DNA of 64,000 bases from Streptomyces paradoxus (GCF_014202475.1 NZ_JACHGV010000002.1:829102-893101), one strand, 5' to 3'. Positions 9,883-18,227 are shown, numbered from the stretch's first letter. Notes: generated from the sequence alone by a model not told the origin. Program-made: numbers and translations.

Positions 9883-10529
9883 AGTGGGACTGGAGCGCTG
9901 TCAGCGGCTTCATGCCGGACCTCTGGGCCGGTCTGCTGGTCACTCTGCAGATCCTCGTCCTCGGCTCGCTGATCTCGTTCGCGCTGGGCCTGGTGTGGGC
10001 GCTGCTGATGCGGGTGCCCTCGCGGTGGGTGACCTGGCCGGTCGGCGCGGTCACGGAGTTCGTCCGCAACACCCCGCTGCTGGTGCAGCTGTTCTTCCTC
10101 TTCTACGTGCTGCCCGAATGGGGCGTGACGTTCTCGGCGCTGACCACCGGTGTCTTCGCGATCGGGCTGCACTACTCGACGTACACGATGCAGGTCTACC
10201 GGGCCGGTATCGAGGCCGTGCCGGTCGGCCAGTGGGAGGCGGCGACGGCACTGAACCTGCCGCTGCGCCGGACGTGGATCGCGGTGATCCTGCCGCAGGC
10301 CGTGCGCCGGGTCGTCCCGGCTCTCGGCAACTACGTCATCTCGATGCTCAAGGACACGCCGCTGGTCATGGCGATCACCGTGCTGGAGATGCTCGGCCGG
10401 GCGCGCCTGTACTCGCAGGAGCACTTCCAGTTCACCGAGCCGCTGACGGTGATCGGCGTGGCCTTCATCGTCATTTCCTACCTGGCCTCCCTTGCCCTGC
10501 GAGCCCTGGAGCGACGCCTTGCCCACTGA
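9879..10529 (+). CDS. ehuD: Ehu-type ABC transporter permease (EhuD-like)
   Basis: A 216-residue second permease subunit of the same family, with the N-terminal motif TEFVRNTPLLVQLFFLFY and an EAA loop (WEAATALNLPLRRTWIAVIL). It likely pairs with EhuC. The ATG at 9879 overlaps the EhuC stop; its own stop lies 11 nt inside the ATPase gene start. Confidence 0.85.
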   Translation: MKWDWSAVSGFMPDLWAGLLVTLQILVLGSLISFALGLVWALLMRVPSRWVTWPVGAVTEFVRNTPLLVQLFFLFYVLPEWGVTFSALTTGVFAIGLHYSTYTMQVYRAGIEAVPVGQWEAATALNLPLRRTWIAVILPQAVRRVVPALGNYVISMLKDTPLVMAITVLEMLGRARLYSQEHFQFTEPLTVIGVAFIVISYLASLALRALERRLAH

Positions 10530-11316
10530 CACTCTCCCCAATCCCGGCACCGACCCCGAGAAGACCCCCGCCGGGAGCACCGGCGAGCTGATCCGGCTGG
10601 AGCAGGTCACCAAGCGGTTCGGGAGCAACACCGTCCTGGACCACCTGGACTTCTCGGTCGACGCCGGCAAGCACGTCACCCTGATCGGGCCGTCGGGATC
10701 GGGCAAGACCACGATCCTGCGGCTGCTGATGACCCTGCTCAAGCCCGACGAGGGCACGATCACGGTCGACGGGCAGCAGCTGTTCCCGGCCTCCGACAAG
10801 CAGGTCCGCGAGGTCCGCAAGAAGATCGGGATGGTGTTCCAGCAGTTCAACCTGTTCCCGAACATGACGGTGCTGCGGAACATCACCGAGGCGCCGGTCA
10901 CCGTCCTCGGCTTGTCGAAGGACGAGGCGGTGGAACGGGCCAAGGGCCTGCTGGACATGGTGGGCCTGGCCGACAAGTGCGACGCGCACCCGGCCCAGCT
11001 CTCCGGCGGCCAGCAGCAGCGGGTGGCGATCGCCCGGGCGCTGGCGATGCGCCCGCAGGTGCTGCTCCTGGACGAGGTGACCTCCGCGCTCGACCCCGAG
11101 CTGGTCGCGGGAGTCCTCGACGTCCTCAGGGACATCGCCCGCTCCACCGACATCACGATGCTCTGTGTGACCCACGAGATGAATTTCGCCCGGGACATCT
11201 CCGACCAGGTCCTGATGTTCGATTCGGGCCGGATCATCGAGTCGGGCCCGCCGGAGAAAATCTTCAGCGACCCGGAGCTGGACCGGACACGGGAGTTCCT
11301 CAGCGCAGTCCTCTGA
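10519..11316 (+). CDS. ehuA: Ehu-type ABC transporter ATP-binding protein
   Basis: A 265-residue ABC ATPase energising the EhuC/D pore. Walker A (GPSGSGKTT), Q-loop (VFQQFNLFP), signature (LSGGQQQR), Walker B (VLLLDEVTSALD) and the switch His (CVTHEM) are all intact. The chosen TTG start at 10519 has GGAG 8 nt upstream and overlaps the ehuD end by 11 nt. Members with the QFNLFPNMTVL sequence transport polar amino acids and ectoines. Confidence 0.88.
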   Translation: MPTDTLPNPGTDPEKTPAGSTGELIRLEQVTKRFGSNTVLDHLDFSVDAGKHVTLIGPSGSGKTTILRLLMTLLKPDEGTITVDGQQLFPASDKQVREVRKKIGMVFQQFNLFPNMTVLRNITEAPVTVLGLSKDEAVERAKGLLDMVGLADKCDAHPAQLSGGQQQRVAIARALAMRPQVLLLDEVTSALDPELVAGVLDVLRDIARSTDITMLCVTHEMNFARDISDQVLMFDSGRIIESGPPEKIFSDPELDRTREFLSAVL

Positions 11317-11377
11317 CTACGGCCGGTGAACAGGCGGAACGCCCGTCCCCTCGCCCTGGGTGGGACTGGGGCATGCT

Positions 11378-11393
11378 TCTGGCATATGCCAGA
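11378..11393. promoter_or_regulatory. 16-bp perfect palindrome upstream of the IclR gene
   Basis: TCTGGCATATGCCAGA is a perfect palindrome, 132 bp before the IclR start and 61 bp after the ehuA stop. Nothing else in the 208-bp gap explains it. It is a good candidate for an operator used by the adjacent IclR-type protein for autoregulation. Confidence 0.5.
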
Positions 11394-11524
11394 GTGTCAT
11401 TGCCCCAGTCCGGGGCCCCGGGAATCTTGTCAACCCCCGCTCCCCGCAAGCCCTTTGCCGGTTAACCTGGAAGAGGTTCACTGACCGGATTACGGCCCAA
11501 CAGCAAGCGCAGGGGGAGACCACC

Positions 11525-12283
11525 GTGGCGCTGAAGCACGAGCCGACCACCCCGTACCACTCGGCCCAGGAAGCCCTGCGCGTCCTGGAGACGGTGGCGC
11601 GCGGTTCCAGCGGTGTCGCCGACGCCGAGATAGCCCGCCACACCGGCATCGCACCGGAGCGGCTGACCGCGCTCCTGCGCATGCTGCGCCGCGAAGGATA
11701 CGTCGAGCAGATCACCGACGGCGCGTACGTCACGGGCGAGACCCTGGCCCGCCTCGGGTCCGCCCACCACCGCGAGCAGGCCCTGCGCGACAAGCTCCAG
11801 CGCACCCTCGACCGGCTGCGCGACTCGGTCGGCGCCGCCGTCTACATGAGCCGGTACGTCGACGGCGAGATCAGCATCACCCAGTACGCCGACAGCCCGG
11901 CCGCGCCCAAGGTCAACGAGTGGGTCGACTTCCGCTCCTCGGCCCACGCCACCGCCATCGGCAAGAGCCTGCTCACCCAGCTCGACCACGCCGGCCGCCG
12001 CGACCACCTCGCCCGGCACAAGATGGCCCGCCTCACCTCGCGCACCATCACCAGCGACCGGCTCCTGCTCTCCCGCCTGGAGGCCCAGCCGCCGACCGTG
12101 CCCGTCCTGGACCTCCAGGAGTACGCGGTCGGCACGGTCTGCGCGGCCGTCCCGATCACGGCAGGCTCCTCCGTCGGCTGCCTGGCCCTGTCCCTCCCGG
12201 TCGAACACGCGCACCGCCTGCGCCAGGCCGCGGACGCCCTCAACCGCAACGCGGCACCGGTGCTGCTCTCCATGGCGATCTAG
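11525..12283 (+). CDS. IclR family transcriptional regulator
   Basis: A 252-residue IclR-type regulator: an N-terminal winged helix (residues ~10-70, DAEIARHTGIAPERLTALLRMLRREGYVE) and a C-terminal effector domain (~90-250) with SSAHATAIGKSLL and the late VGTVCAAVPI stretch. The GTG start at 11525 follows GGGGAG. It sits after the Ehu transporter, so it likely controls the transporter and the nearby catabolic genes, with the ligand being the transported compound or a breakdown product. Confidence 0.85.
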   Translation: MALKHEPTTPYHSAQEALRVLETVARGSSGVADAEIARHTGIAPERLTALLRMLRREGYVEQITDGAYVTGETLARLGSAHHREQALRDKLQRTLDRLRDSVGAAVYMSRYVDGEISITQYADSPAAPKVNEWVDFRSSAHATAIGKSLLTQLDHAGRRDHLARHKMARLTSRTITSDRLLLSRLEAQPPTVPVLDLQEYAVGTVCAAVPITAGSSVGCLALSLPVEHAHRLRQAADALNRNAAPVLLSMAI

Positions 12284-12298
12284 GACGTGGCCCCCCGT

Positions 12299-12318
12299 GC
12301 CGGGTGGTCCGGAGCACC
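12299..12318. promoter_or_regulatory. 20-bp element shared by both tRNA-Lys loci (copy 1)
   Basis: GCCGGGTGGTCCGGAGCACC is found identically upstream of both tRNA-Lys genes. Its core GTGGTCCGGAGCAC is a near-perfect palindrome around TCCGGA, with only the pair g/g off. It ends 70 nt before the tRNA. It may be a promoter-linked control element or the edge of an ancestral duplication. Confidence 0.45.
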
Positions 12319-12388
12319 CCCCGGCATTGGGTATTATTTTCTCCGTCGCCCGCCGCGGAACATGATTCCGGCGGCAGGCGGGAGTCAT

Positions 12389-12462
12389 GCGCCGCTAGCT
12401 CAGTTGGTTAGAGCAGCTGACTCTTAATCAGCGGGTCCGGGGTTCGAGTCCCTGGCGGCGCA
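12389..12462 (+). tRNA. tRNA-Lys (anticodon CTT)
   Basis: A 74-nt tRNA. Acceptor GCGCCGC pairs with GCGGCGC, discriminator A, no encoded CCA. The D-arm is CTAGCTCAGTTGGTTAGAGC. The anticodon stem GCTGA/TCAGC encloses loop CTCTTAA with anticodon CTT, and GGTTCGAGTCC forms the T-loop. It reads AAG codons. An identical copy lies at 18146-18219. The 3' end of the opposite-strand ligase frame runs into this gene. Confidence 0.97.
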
Positions 12463-14094
12463 CGGATGAGGGGCCTCTCGTGGGAGCGAGGGGCCCCTCA
12501 GCGCGTTCCGGATATCCCCGGTGGCCAGCCTGCGGTAGGCGCACGCCCCCCGCGGCTGCCACCACACCGGATCCCCGCAGCTCAGGCCCTCTCTCCGCAG
12601 CTTCGCTCGCTGGATCTTGTTCGTCGCCGTCACCGGCATCCGCTCCACCACCCGGACGAACCGGGGCGCCATCTTCGTCCCGAGATCGGGCTGGGCGGCG
12701 AGGAACTCCGCGAAGGTCTCCGGATCGAACGAGCCGGCGATGGCCGCCATCACCTGGTCGCCGGTGACCGGGTCCGGTACGGCGTACACACAGACCGCCT
12801 CCGCCCCCTCGTAGCGGGCCAGGATGTTCTCGATCATCGCGGCGGCCAGGTTCTCGCCGTCGACGCGGAGGCGGTCGTCGGTGCGGCCGGCGAAGTAGAG
12901 GTAGCCGTCGGGGTCGCGGTAGAAGAGGTCGCCCGTCCAGTACCAGCCGGCCCTGCGGCGTTCCGCCTCCGCCCGGGGGTTGCGCCAGTAGCCCTCGAAG
13001 GGGCTGGGGCCCCGGTTCACGAGTTCGCCGATCGCCTCGTCCCCGTTGAGCAGGCGCCCCGCCCCGTCGAAGACGGCCGCCGGGCACTCCTCGCGGGTCT
13101 CCCGGTCGAGGACGACGAGCCCGGGTGCCGCCCTGCCGACGGCGCCCGGCGGTGTGCCAGGTGACCACGCGATCGCCGCCCCGCCTTCCGACGAGCCGTA
13201 GCCCTCCACCAGCCGCACCCCGAACCGCCGCTCGAAGGCAGCCGCGTCCACCGCGCCCGCCTCCGTGCCGAAGCCCAGGCGCAGGGGGTTGTCACGGTCG
13301 TCCGGCCGGGGACCGGTCGCCAGGACGTACTGGATCGCCCGGCCCACGTACGTGAAGTACGTCGCCCCGTACCGGCGTGCGTCCGCCAGGAACCCGGACG
13401 CCGAGAAGCGGCGGCGCAGCGCCACCGTCGCACCGGTCACCAGCGCGGGCGCCCAGTCGGCGATCACGGCGTTGCCGTGGAACAGCGGCATGCAGACGTA
13501 GTGGACGTCGTCCGCGGACAGGGCGAACTGGTCCGCCAGGGAGCGGCCGGCGGCCGCCAGACGGCCTTGGGAGCAGAGCGCGGCCTTGGGGGCGCCCGTC
13601 GAGCCGGAGGTGAAGTAGAGCAGGAAGCGGTCGCGCGGGGTGGCGCGGGAGGGGTCCGGGCGGGCGTCGGCGTAGGGGGTCAGGAGCTCGTGGTACTCCG
13701 CCGTGTCCGTCACCAGCAGGCGGACTCCCGGCAGGTCCAGGCCCGCCAGCAGCGGCAGGTGGGCCCGCTCGGTGATCAGGACGCGGCACTCGGTGTGGAG
13801 GATGTCGCGGGCGAGTTCGCCGCCGCGGCGGGTGGGGTTGACCCCGGCGACCGCCGCCCCGGCCAGGGCGGCCGCGCCCAGCCACAGCGGGAACTCGGGG
13901 GTGTTGTCGAGCAGCACCCCGAGGTGGGGTTCGCCGGCCGGCGCGAGGAGGTCCGTGAGCAGTGCCGCCCGGGCCGCGGCGCCCGCCGCCACCTCGTGGT
14001 GCGTCAGGGTCCGGTCCCCCCAGCGCAGGCCCGGGCGGTCGTCGCCCCACCGGGCGGTGATGAGTTCCGCGACCGTGTTCACCCTGGAGTCCAT
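12424..14094 (-). CDS. acyl-CoA synthetase / AMP-dependent ligase (FadD-like)
   Basis: An ANL-family adenylating enzyme that activates a carboxylic acid with ATP and transfers it to CoA. The P-loop YFTSGSTGAPKA is near residue 165, then GYGSSEGG, the WYWTGDLFYRDPDGY hinge region and, near 490, the C-terminal Lys region ATNKIQRAKLRREGL. The ATG at 14094 is the family start. Oddly, no stop occurs where the family normally ends: the frame continues through the tRNA terminator and finishes inside the antisense of tRNA-Lys, adding about 30 unrelated residues. The true 3' end may have been replaced, or the gene may truly overlap the tRNA. Confidence 0.8.
   Translation of the reverse strand: MDSRVNTVAELITARWGDDRPGLRWGDRTLTHHEVAAGAAARAALLTDLLAPAGEPHLGVLLDNTPEFPLWLGAAALAGAAVAGVNPTRRGGELARDILHTECRVLITERAHLPLLAGLDLPGVRLLVTDTAEYHELLTPYADARPDPSRATPRDRFLLYFTSGSTGAPKAALCSQGRLAAAGRSLADQFALSADDVHYVCMPLFHGNAVIADWAPALVTGATVALRRRFSASGFLADARRYGATYFTYVGRAIQYVLATGPRPDDRDNPLRLGFGTEAGAVDAAAFERRFGVRLVEGYGSSEGGAAIAWSPGTPPGAVGRAAPGLVVLDRETREECPAAVFDGAGRLLNGDEAIGELVNRGPSPFEGYWRNPRAEAERRRAGWYWTGDLFYRDPDGYLYFAGRTDDRLRVDGENLAAAMIENILARYEGAEAVCVYAVPDPVTGDQVMAAIAGSFDPETFAEFLAAQPDLGTKMAPRFVRVVERMPVTATNKIQRAKLRREGLSCGDPVWWQPRGACAYRRLATGDIRNALRGPSLPREAPHPCAARDSNPGPAD
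12468..12499 (+). terminator. terminator hairpin after tRNA-Lys copy 1
   Basis: A 13-bp stem (12468-12480 with 12487-12499, one T/G wobble) and a 6-nt loop TGGGAG start 6 nt after the tRNA. There is no T-run after it, as is common for terminators in high-GC actinobacteria. It lies within the 3' part of the opposite-strand ligase frame. Confidence 0.7.
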
Positions 14095-14134
14095 GGGCGC
14101 GCACGGTAGTTGACGTGCCGTCAGATGTGGAGCG

Positions 14135-14599
14135 CTACGGCTGCGGGAAGTCGCCCACGGCGGAGAACATCGCGTACGTCACCGCCATGAACCCGATGGC
14201 GAAGAGGATGAACGTGCCGAGGAAGGCGAGCAGGCACCCCGTGCCCGCGACGAGCTTTCCCCGCGCCGGGGGCCTGGCCGTGGCGTGCTCCGGGCGGTCA
14301 GCCGGGTAGTGCACGGTGACGATGTCGCCCTCGAGCGTCGTCCCCGGCCCGCCGTGCTCCTCGAAGCGGACGCCGCGGCCGTCGCGCGTGGTGAACTCGT
14401 ACACGTGGTGCAGAGTGGTGCGCACCGAGCTGTCGCCGCCCCCACTCGTCGTGGTGTACGTCCGCAGACACCGGGCCTCGGCGGTCAGGCCGCTGCTCCA
14501 GGCGCGGCTGACCCGCACGGAGCGGCGGATCACCACGACCACGGCACAGGAAGCGACCGCGATCATGAGCGCGGGCACGATGTAGAACAAGGTTTCCAT
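14135..14599 (-). CDS. DUF3592-type membrane protein
   Basis: A 154-residue protein with an N-terminal membrane segment (~5-25), an extracytoplasmic or cytoplasmic beta-rich DUF3592-like region (LTAEARCLRTYTTTSGG ... HHVYEFTTRDGRGV ... EGDIVTVHYPADRPEHA) and a C-terminal membrane segment (~118-145). The ATG at 14599 follows GGGGGAG. The function of DUF3592 proteins is unknown. Confidence 0.7.
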   Translation of the reverse strand: METLFYIVPALMIAVASCAVVVVIRRSVRVSRAWSSGLTAEARCLRTYTTTSGGGDSSVRTTLHHVYEFTTRDGRGVRFEEHGGPGTTLEGDIVTVHYPADRPEHATARPPARGKLVAGTGCLLAFLGTFILFAIGFMAVTYAMFSAVGDFPQP

Positions 14600-14704
14600 G
14601 AGCTCCCCCGAGGCCCTGGGCGGCCTTCGAGCGGCCAGCATGGGAGGAACCTACCCACGCCGGCCGCACCGGTGACTCAAGAGAACCTCAGAGGTACGTA
14701 AGGC

Positions 14705-15310
14705 TCAGAAGGTCACGTCCGAGCAGGCGTAGAACGCGTTGGCCGTGTCGGCGATCGTCCACACGGCCACGATGACGTGACGGCCGCTCAGCCCCGAGGG
14801 CAGCCTGCCGCTGTGGGAGAGGGTGGACGGCGGGCGCTGCCCGTTGTACGGCACGGTGAAGAACGGGGTGAGGTTGAGGTCGGACCGGGCCAGGTTGTGG
14901 TTCTGGTTCCAGCCCGGCTTGGTGATGTAGTACTTGAAGTCGGTCGTGGCGTGCATCGCGGTGAACTGCCAGCGGAACGTGTAGTTCTGGCCGCCCGTCA
15001 CCCGGGTGGCGGGCCAGGCGCCGCCGGACGGTGTACGCGGAGCGCTGAGCTGGCCGAAGTGGCCGAGGCCGGCGTTGCAGATCTGCCCGTCGGCCGGGCC
15101 GGAGGCCGGGAAGCCCTTCGGGCCCTCGACGCTCTGCGGCTCCCACTGGATCGAGCCGCAGTTGGTCACGGTGCCGTTCTGGCAGAGCTTCTGCCGGCTG
15201 ATGGGGAGGTCGGTGTAGCCGTGGCCGCTGGCGCCGCCGGAGGAGAGTACGAGGGCTCCGGTCGTGGCCAGTCCCACCGCGGCTGCGGACAACTTGGTCC
15301 TTGTACGCAT
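14705..15310 (-). CDS. lpmP: AA10 lytic polysaccharide monooxygenase (LpmP/Chb-type)
   Basis: A secreted copper enzyme of 201 residues that oxidatively cleaves chitin-like chains. The signal peptide ends at Gly29 so that the mature protein starts with His30 (HGYTD); His30 and His120 (TAMHATTDF) form the copper His-brace. The segment VEGPKGFPASGPADG is typical of chitin-binding Streptomyces members. In S. coelicolor and S. lividans the equivalent gene beside SPFH, NlpC/P60, cslA and glxA genes is LpmP, needed for glucan deposition at hyphal tips. A DasR-like site lies about 50 bp upstream. The symbol rests on that synteny. Confidence 0.85.
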   Translation of the reverse strand: MRTRTKLSAAAVGLATTGALVLSSGGASGHGYTDLPISRQKLCQNGTVTNCGSIQWEPQSVEGPKGFPASGPADGQICNAGLGHFGQLSAPRTPSGGAWPATRVTGGQNYTFRWQFTAMHATTDFKYYITKPGWNQNHNLARSDLNLTPFFTVPYNGQRPPSTLSHSGRLPSGLSGRHVIVAVWTIADTANAFYACSDVTF

Positions 15311-15356
15311 GCTGCCGCTCCTGGAGAACGTGGGGGAAGTTCGGTGAGCCGTGCGT

Positions 15357-15372
15357 GTAGGTCTAGACCAAG
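15357..15372. promoter_or_regulatory. DasR-responsive element (dre)-like site
   Basis: AGGTCTAGACCA (15359-15370) matches the dre core TGGTCTAGACCA at 11 of 12 positions, and GGTCTAGACC is a perfect palindrome. It lies about 50 bp upstream of the monooxygenase start on the minus strand. DasR is the GlcNAc-responsive GntR repressor of chitin genes in Streptomyces, so N-acetylglucosamine control of this gene is expected. Confidence 0.75.
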
Positions 15373-15411
15373 TCTGAGATTATGGCCACTAGTTGAACAT
15401 GTCCATACCAA

Positions 15412-16545
15412 TCACGGAGCTGATTCTCCGCGGCCCGCGCAGAACGCCACCGTCAGGTCCTTCACCAGCGCCTTCCGCTCGTAGTCGTCGAGTTCGACCA
15501 GCCCCCGCACGGTCAGCCGGGTCACCGTGTCCTCCACCGAGTCCACGACCGAGGTGAGCAGGGTCGCCCGCTGCTGGGCGTCCAGCGCGGCCATCCGGCG
15601 GCGGTGCATCGCGGCGGCGACCTCGGGGGCGTACTCCACACGGACCGGCTGCACGGAGAACACCTCCAGGCCGACCGGGGCCGCGTCCGCCGCCACCAGC
15701 CGGGTCAGCGTCTCGGCCGCCGCGTCCCCGGCTCCCGTCGGCCCGCCCGGCCCGTCCACCGGCACCCGGGCCAGAGCCGCCTCGACGCACTCGCGCAGAT
15801 ACGTCTCGTGGTCCTCGACACCGAGCACGGCCCGGGCGGTGTCCCGCACCCGCCACACCACCAGGACCACCACCCGCAGCGCGACCCCGCCCCCGTCGGC
15901 CGCGGGCACGGGCTCGCTGCGCCAGTGCCGCAGCCGTACGTCCACCCGGCGGCGCAGCAGCAGCGGGTTGACCCACAGCAGGCCGGAGCGCCGGACGGTC
16001 CCCCGGTAGCGGCCGAACAGGTCCAGCACCCAGGCCCGCCCGGTCCGGCCCCGGGCCAGCCCGCCGAGCCCGAACAGCCCGAGCGCCCCGGCGCCCGCGT
16101 ACGCCGCCCACTGCGTTAGACCGAGCCCGGCTCCGGCGATCGCGGGCAGCCGCAGCGCCTCGACCGCGAGCGGCGGCAGCACCCCGGCCCACCAGGAGGT
16201 GGCCACACACCCGGCCGCACCGCAGGCCCCGGCCAGGACACCGGCCGCGCCGGGCAGCACCCGCGCGGGCCGCTCCGCCAGGTCGGGATCGACCTGCGGC
16301 ACCGGGCGTTTCGGGGTGACGGCCGGGCGCCCCAGGCGCGGCTGCTCCCCCGTGCCCTGCCTGCGGGCGACGACCGCCGGTTTCAGCGGCACCGTCACCG
16401 GGGCGGGGTCGTCGCGGAACAGCAGGTGGACGGGGATCTCGGTGGTGGCCTCGTTCTGGATCAGCCGGGCGGGCCGGGCGGGTCCGTCGGCCGGTCCGTC
16501 GGCCGGCCCGTCGGGCTCGGACGTGTGGGAAGTGGTCGTACTCAT
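15412..16545 (-). CDS. SPFH/Band 7 domain membrane protein
   Basis: A 377-residue protein. A Pro/Ala-rich N-terminus (~1-90, with a GPADGPADGPA repeat) precedes two hydrophobic segments (~105-165), then an SPFH domain (RYRGTVRRSGLLWVNPLLLRR ... VDVRLRHWRSEPVPAADG) and a helical C-terminus. SPFH proteins scaffold membrane microdomains. The ATG at 16545 has GGAGG upstream. It lies between the monooxygenase and the NlpC/P60 gene, as in the S. coelicolor tip-glucan locus, so a role in organising that machinery is plausible. Confidence 0.82.
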   Translation of the reverse strand: MSTTTSHTSEPDGPADGPADGPARPARLIQNEATTEIPVHLLFRDDPAPVTVPLKPAVVARRQGTGEQPRLGRPAVTPKRPVPQVDPDLAERPARVLPGAAGVLAGACGAAGCVATSWWAGVLPPLAVEALRLPAIAGAGLGLTQWAAYAGAGALGLFGLGGLARGRTGRAWVLDLFGRYRGTVRRSGLLWVNPLLLRRRVDVRLRHWRSEPVPAADGGGVALRVVVLVVWRVRDTARAVLGVEDHETYLRECVEAALARVPVDGPGGPTGAGDAAAETLTRLVAADAAPVGLEVFSVQPVRVEYAPEVAAAMHRRRMAALDAQQRATLLTSVVDSVEDTVTRLTVRGLVELDDYERKALVKDLTVAFCAGRGESAP

Positions 16546-16631
16546 GCTTGCCTCCAGCCTCCGCGCCAGATGCGTCACAACAGTGGTCGGGTGAGGGACC
16601 GCCCGGAGAGGCCCGGGGGCTACCGAGGTCC

Positions 16632-17945
16632 TTACGAGAAGAGGCGCCGCCAGGTCTCCGGCCCCGGGTAGCCGTCCGCCGCGCCGCCCCGCCAGCCCTG
16701 GGTGCGCTGGAATGCCTCGACGGCACGCCGGTCCGCCTCCGTCCAGCGCGGTCCCGGGCCGACCCGGTAGAACCTGCCGAACCCCTTCCGCACGAGCTGC
16801 CTGCCCAGCTGGGTCACATAGGCGTTGTCCGCGCCGGGGCGGAACAGCGCCCGCCCCGGGTAGCCGGGGACGCCGTGCGAGGCGGGCGGCGGGCCGACCG
16901 CCCCGTCCCTCACGTCCTTGCCCGTGCCGTTGACCAGCAGCTCCCAGGTGTGCGGGCCGGGCAGGCCGTCGGCCTCCGCGCCCGTCCAGCCCTGGGCCTG
17001 CTGGAACGCCCGGGTCGCCCGGCGGTCGGCGTCGGTCCAGCGCGGCCCGGGGCCCGACGCGTACGAGCCGCCGGCCCCGCGCGCGACGAGCATCCGGCCG
17101 AGCTGTGTGACGTACTTGTTGTTCGCGCCGGGGCCGAAATACGCCGCTCCCGGGTACGGCGTGACGGCCGGGGCGCCCGGCTGGCCGCCGTCCTTCCCGG
17201 GGACCGGCTCCTGTGGGGTGACGCCCTTGTAGCGGTAGGGCACGTACCGGTCGGATTCGTTCCAGTAGGCGTACGGGGTGGACTGGCGGCGGGTGTGCGG
17301 GCGGGTCAGCTCGTAGGCGGTGTAGTGGGTGTGCGAGGCGTCCGTCCAGCCGCCGAAAATGGTGACGTGCGAACCGTTCGCGGGGTCGGACGCATTGTGG
17401 AACAGCAGAATGTCGCCCGGCTGGAGTTCTTCCTTGGAAATCCGCTCCCCGTACTGCGCGAGGCTGCCCGTCCATTCGTTTCCGGGAAGCCGCCAGGCCA
17501 TCGAGACATAGCCGGAGCAGTCCTGCCGGTAACCGTCGGACCAGTAGGCGTTCATGCTGTACGGCACCTTCGCGGTGACCCAGGTCATGGCCCGGTTGAT
17601 GATCTCCGTGCGGGTGATGGCGGTGGGCTTGGGGGCGACGGACGGCTTCACGGGCCCGCCGCCGAGGCCGTGCAGCGGGGCCGATCCGCCCTGGGGGTTC
17701 CCGGGCTCGTCACCTGTGGAAACGCCCGGCCGGTGGGGAGCGTGCTGGGCGGCCGCGGCCGGTACGGTGTGACCCGCTCCGAGTACGGCGGAGGCCACTG
17801 CGGCCAAGCCGACGGCCCGGTGCGCGGCCGGATGGGCGCTGGTCCGGCCGGACCAGGAATACGGCAGAGCACGGCGCCAGTGGACACATCCGGGGCAGTC
17901 GCAATCGCTCGCGGGGTCGATTTCCTCGAATACCGGAGACTCCAT
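16632..17945 (-). CDS. NlpC/P60-like cell-wall hydrolase with two peptidoglycan-binding domains
   Basis: A 437-residue surface protein. The N-terminus has a CDCPGC cluster and a hydrophobic segment (~40-65). A Cys peptidase-like domain follows (~105-250) with catalytic Cys in DCSGYVSMAW and His in GSHVTIFGGW. Two near-identical peptidoglycan-binding repeats (~265-345, ~355-437) each contain YVTQLGR, GPGPRWT.ADRRA and a QGW segment. The ATG at 17945 follows GAGGGG. It probably trims or remodels peptidoglycan where glucan is laid down; this is inference from context. Confidence 0.85.
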   Translation of the reverse strand: MESPVFEEIDPASDCDCPGCVHWRRALPYSWSGRTSAHPAAHRAVGLAAVASAVLGAGHTVPAAAAQHAPHRPGVSTGDEPGNPQGGSAPLHGLGGGPVKPSVAPKPTAITRTEIINRAMTWVTAKVPYSMNAYWSDGYRQDCSGYVSMAWRLPGNEWTGSLAQYGERISKEELQPGDILLFHNASDPANGSHVTIFGGWTDASHTHYTAYELTRPHTRRQSTPYAYWNESDRYVPYRYKGVTPQEPVPGKDGGQPGAPAVTPYPGAAYFGPGANNKYVTQLGRMLVARGAGGSYASGPGPRWTDADRRATRAFQQAQGWTGAEADGLPGPHTWELLVNGTGKDVRDGAVGPPPASHGVPGYPGRALFRPGADNAYVTQLGRQLVRKGFGRFYRVGPGPRWTEADRRAVEAFQRTQGWRGGAADGYPGPETWRRLFS

Positions 17946-18092
17946 GCGATTCCCCTCACACTTCCGGCGGAAAATGCGGCGCCCGTGCACCGGAGGGCGC
18001 ACGTCGTCAGTTTCGCAACTGTCATCCGCACGCGCATGCTGACGGTCCGAATGATGTACGCGGGCGCCTTGCCGGCCCTCTCCCGGCCCCGG

Positions 18093-18112
18093 GCCGGGTG
18101 GTCCGGAGCACC
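18093..18112. promoter_or_regulatory. 20-bp element shared by both tRNA-Lys loci (copy 2)
   Basis: Identical to 12299-12318, here ending 33 nt before the tRNA. The different spacing to the tRNA (33 against 70 nt) argues against one simple core promoter at fixed distance. Confidence 0.45.
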
Positions 18113-18145
18113 TCCGCACGTCCTGTAGAGTTACGACGTCAGCAG

Positions 18146-18219
18146 GCGCCGCTAGCTCAGTTGGTTAGAGCAGCTGACTCTTAATCAGCGGGTCCGGGGT
18201 TCGAGTCCCTGGCGGCGCA
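18146..18219 (+). tRNA. tRNA-Lys (anticodon CTT), second copy
   Basis: All 74 nt equal the copy at 12389-12462: same acceptor, anticodon CTT and discriminator A. The two are direct repeats 5.7 kb apart. tRNA 3' ends are common integration sites, but no integrase gene is next to either copy. Confidence 0.97.
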
Positions 18220-18227
18220 CCGACCGG

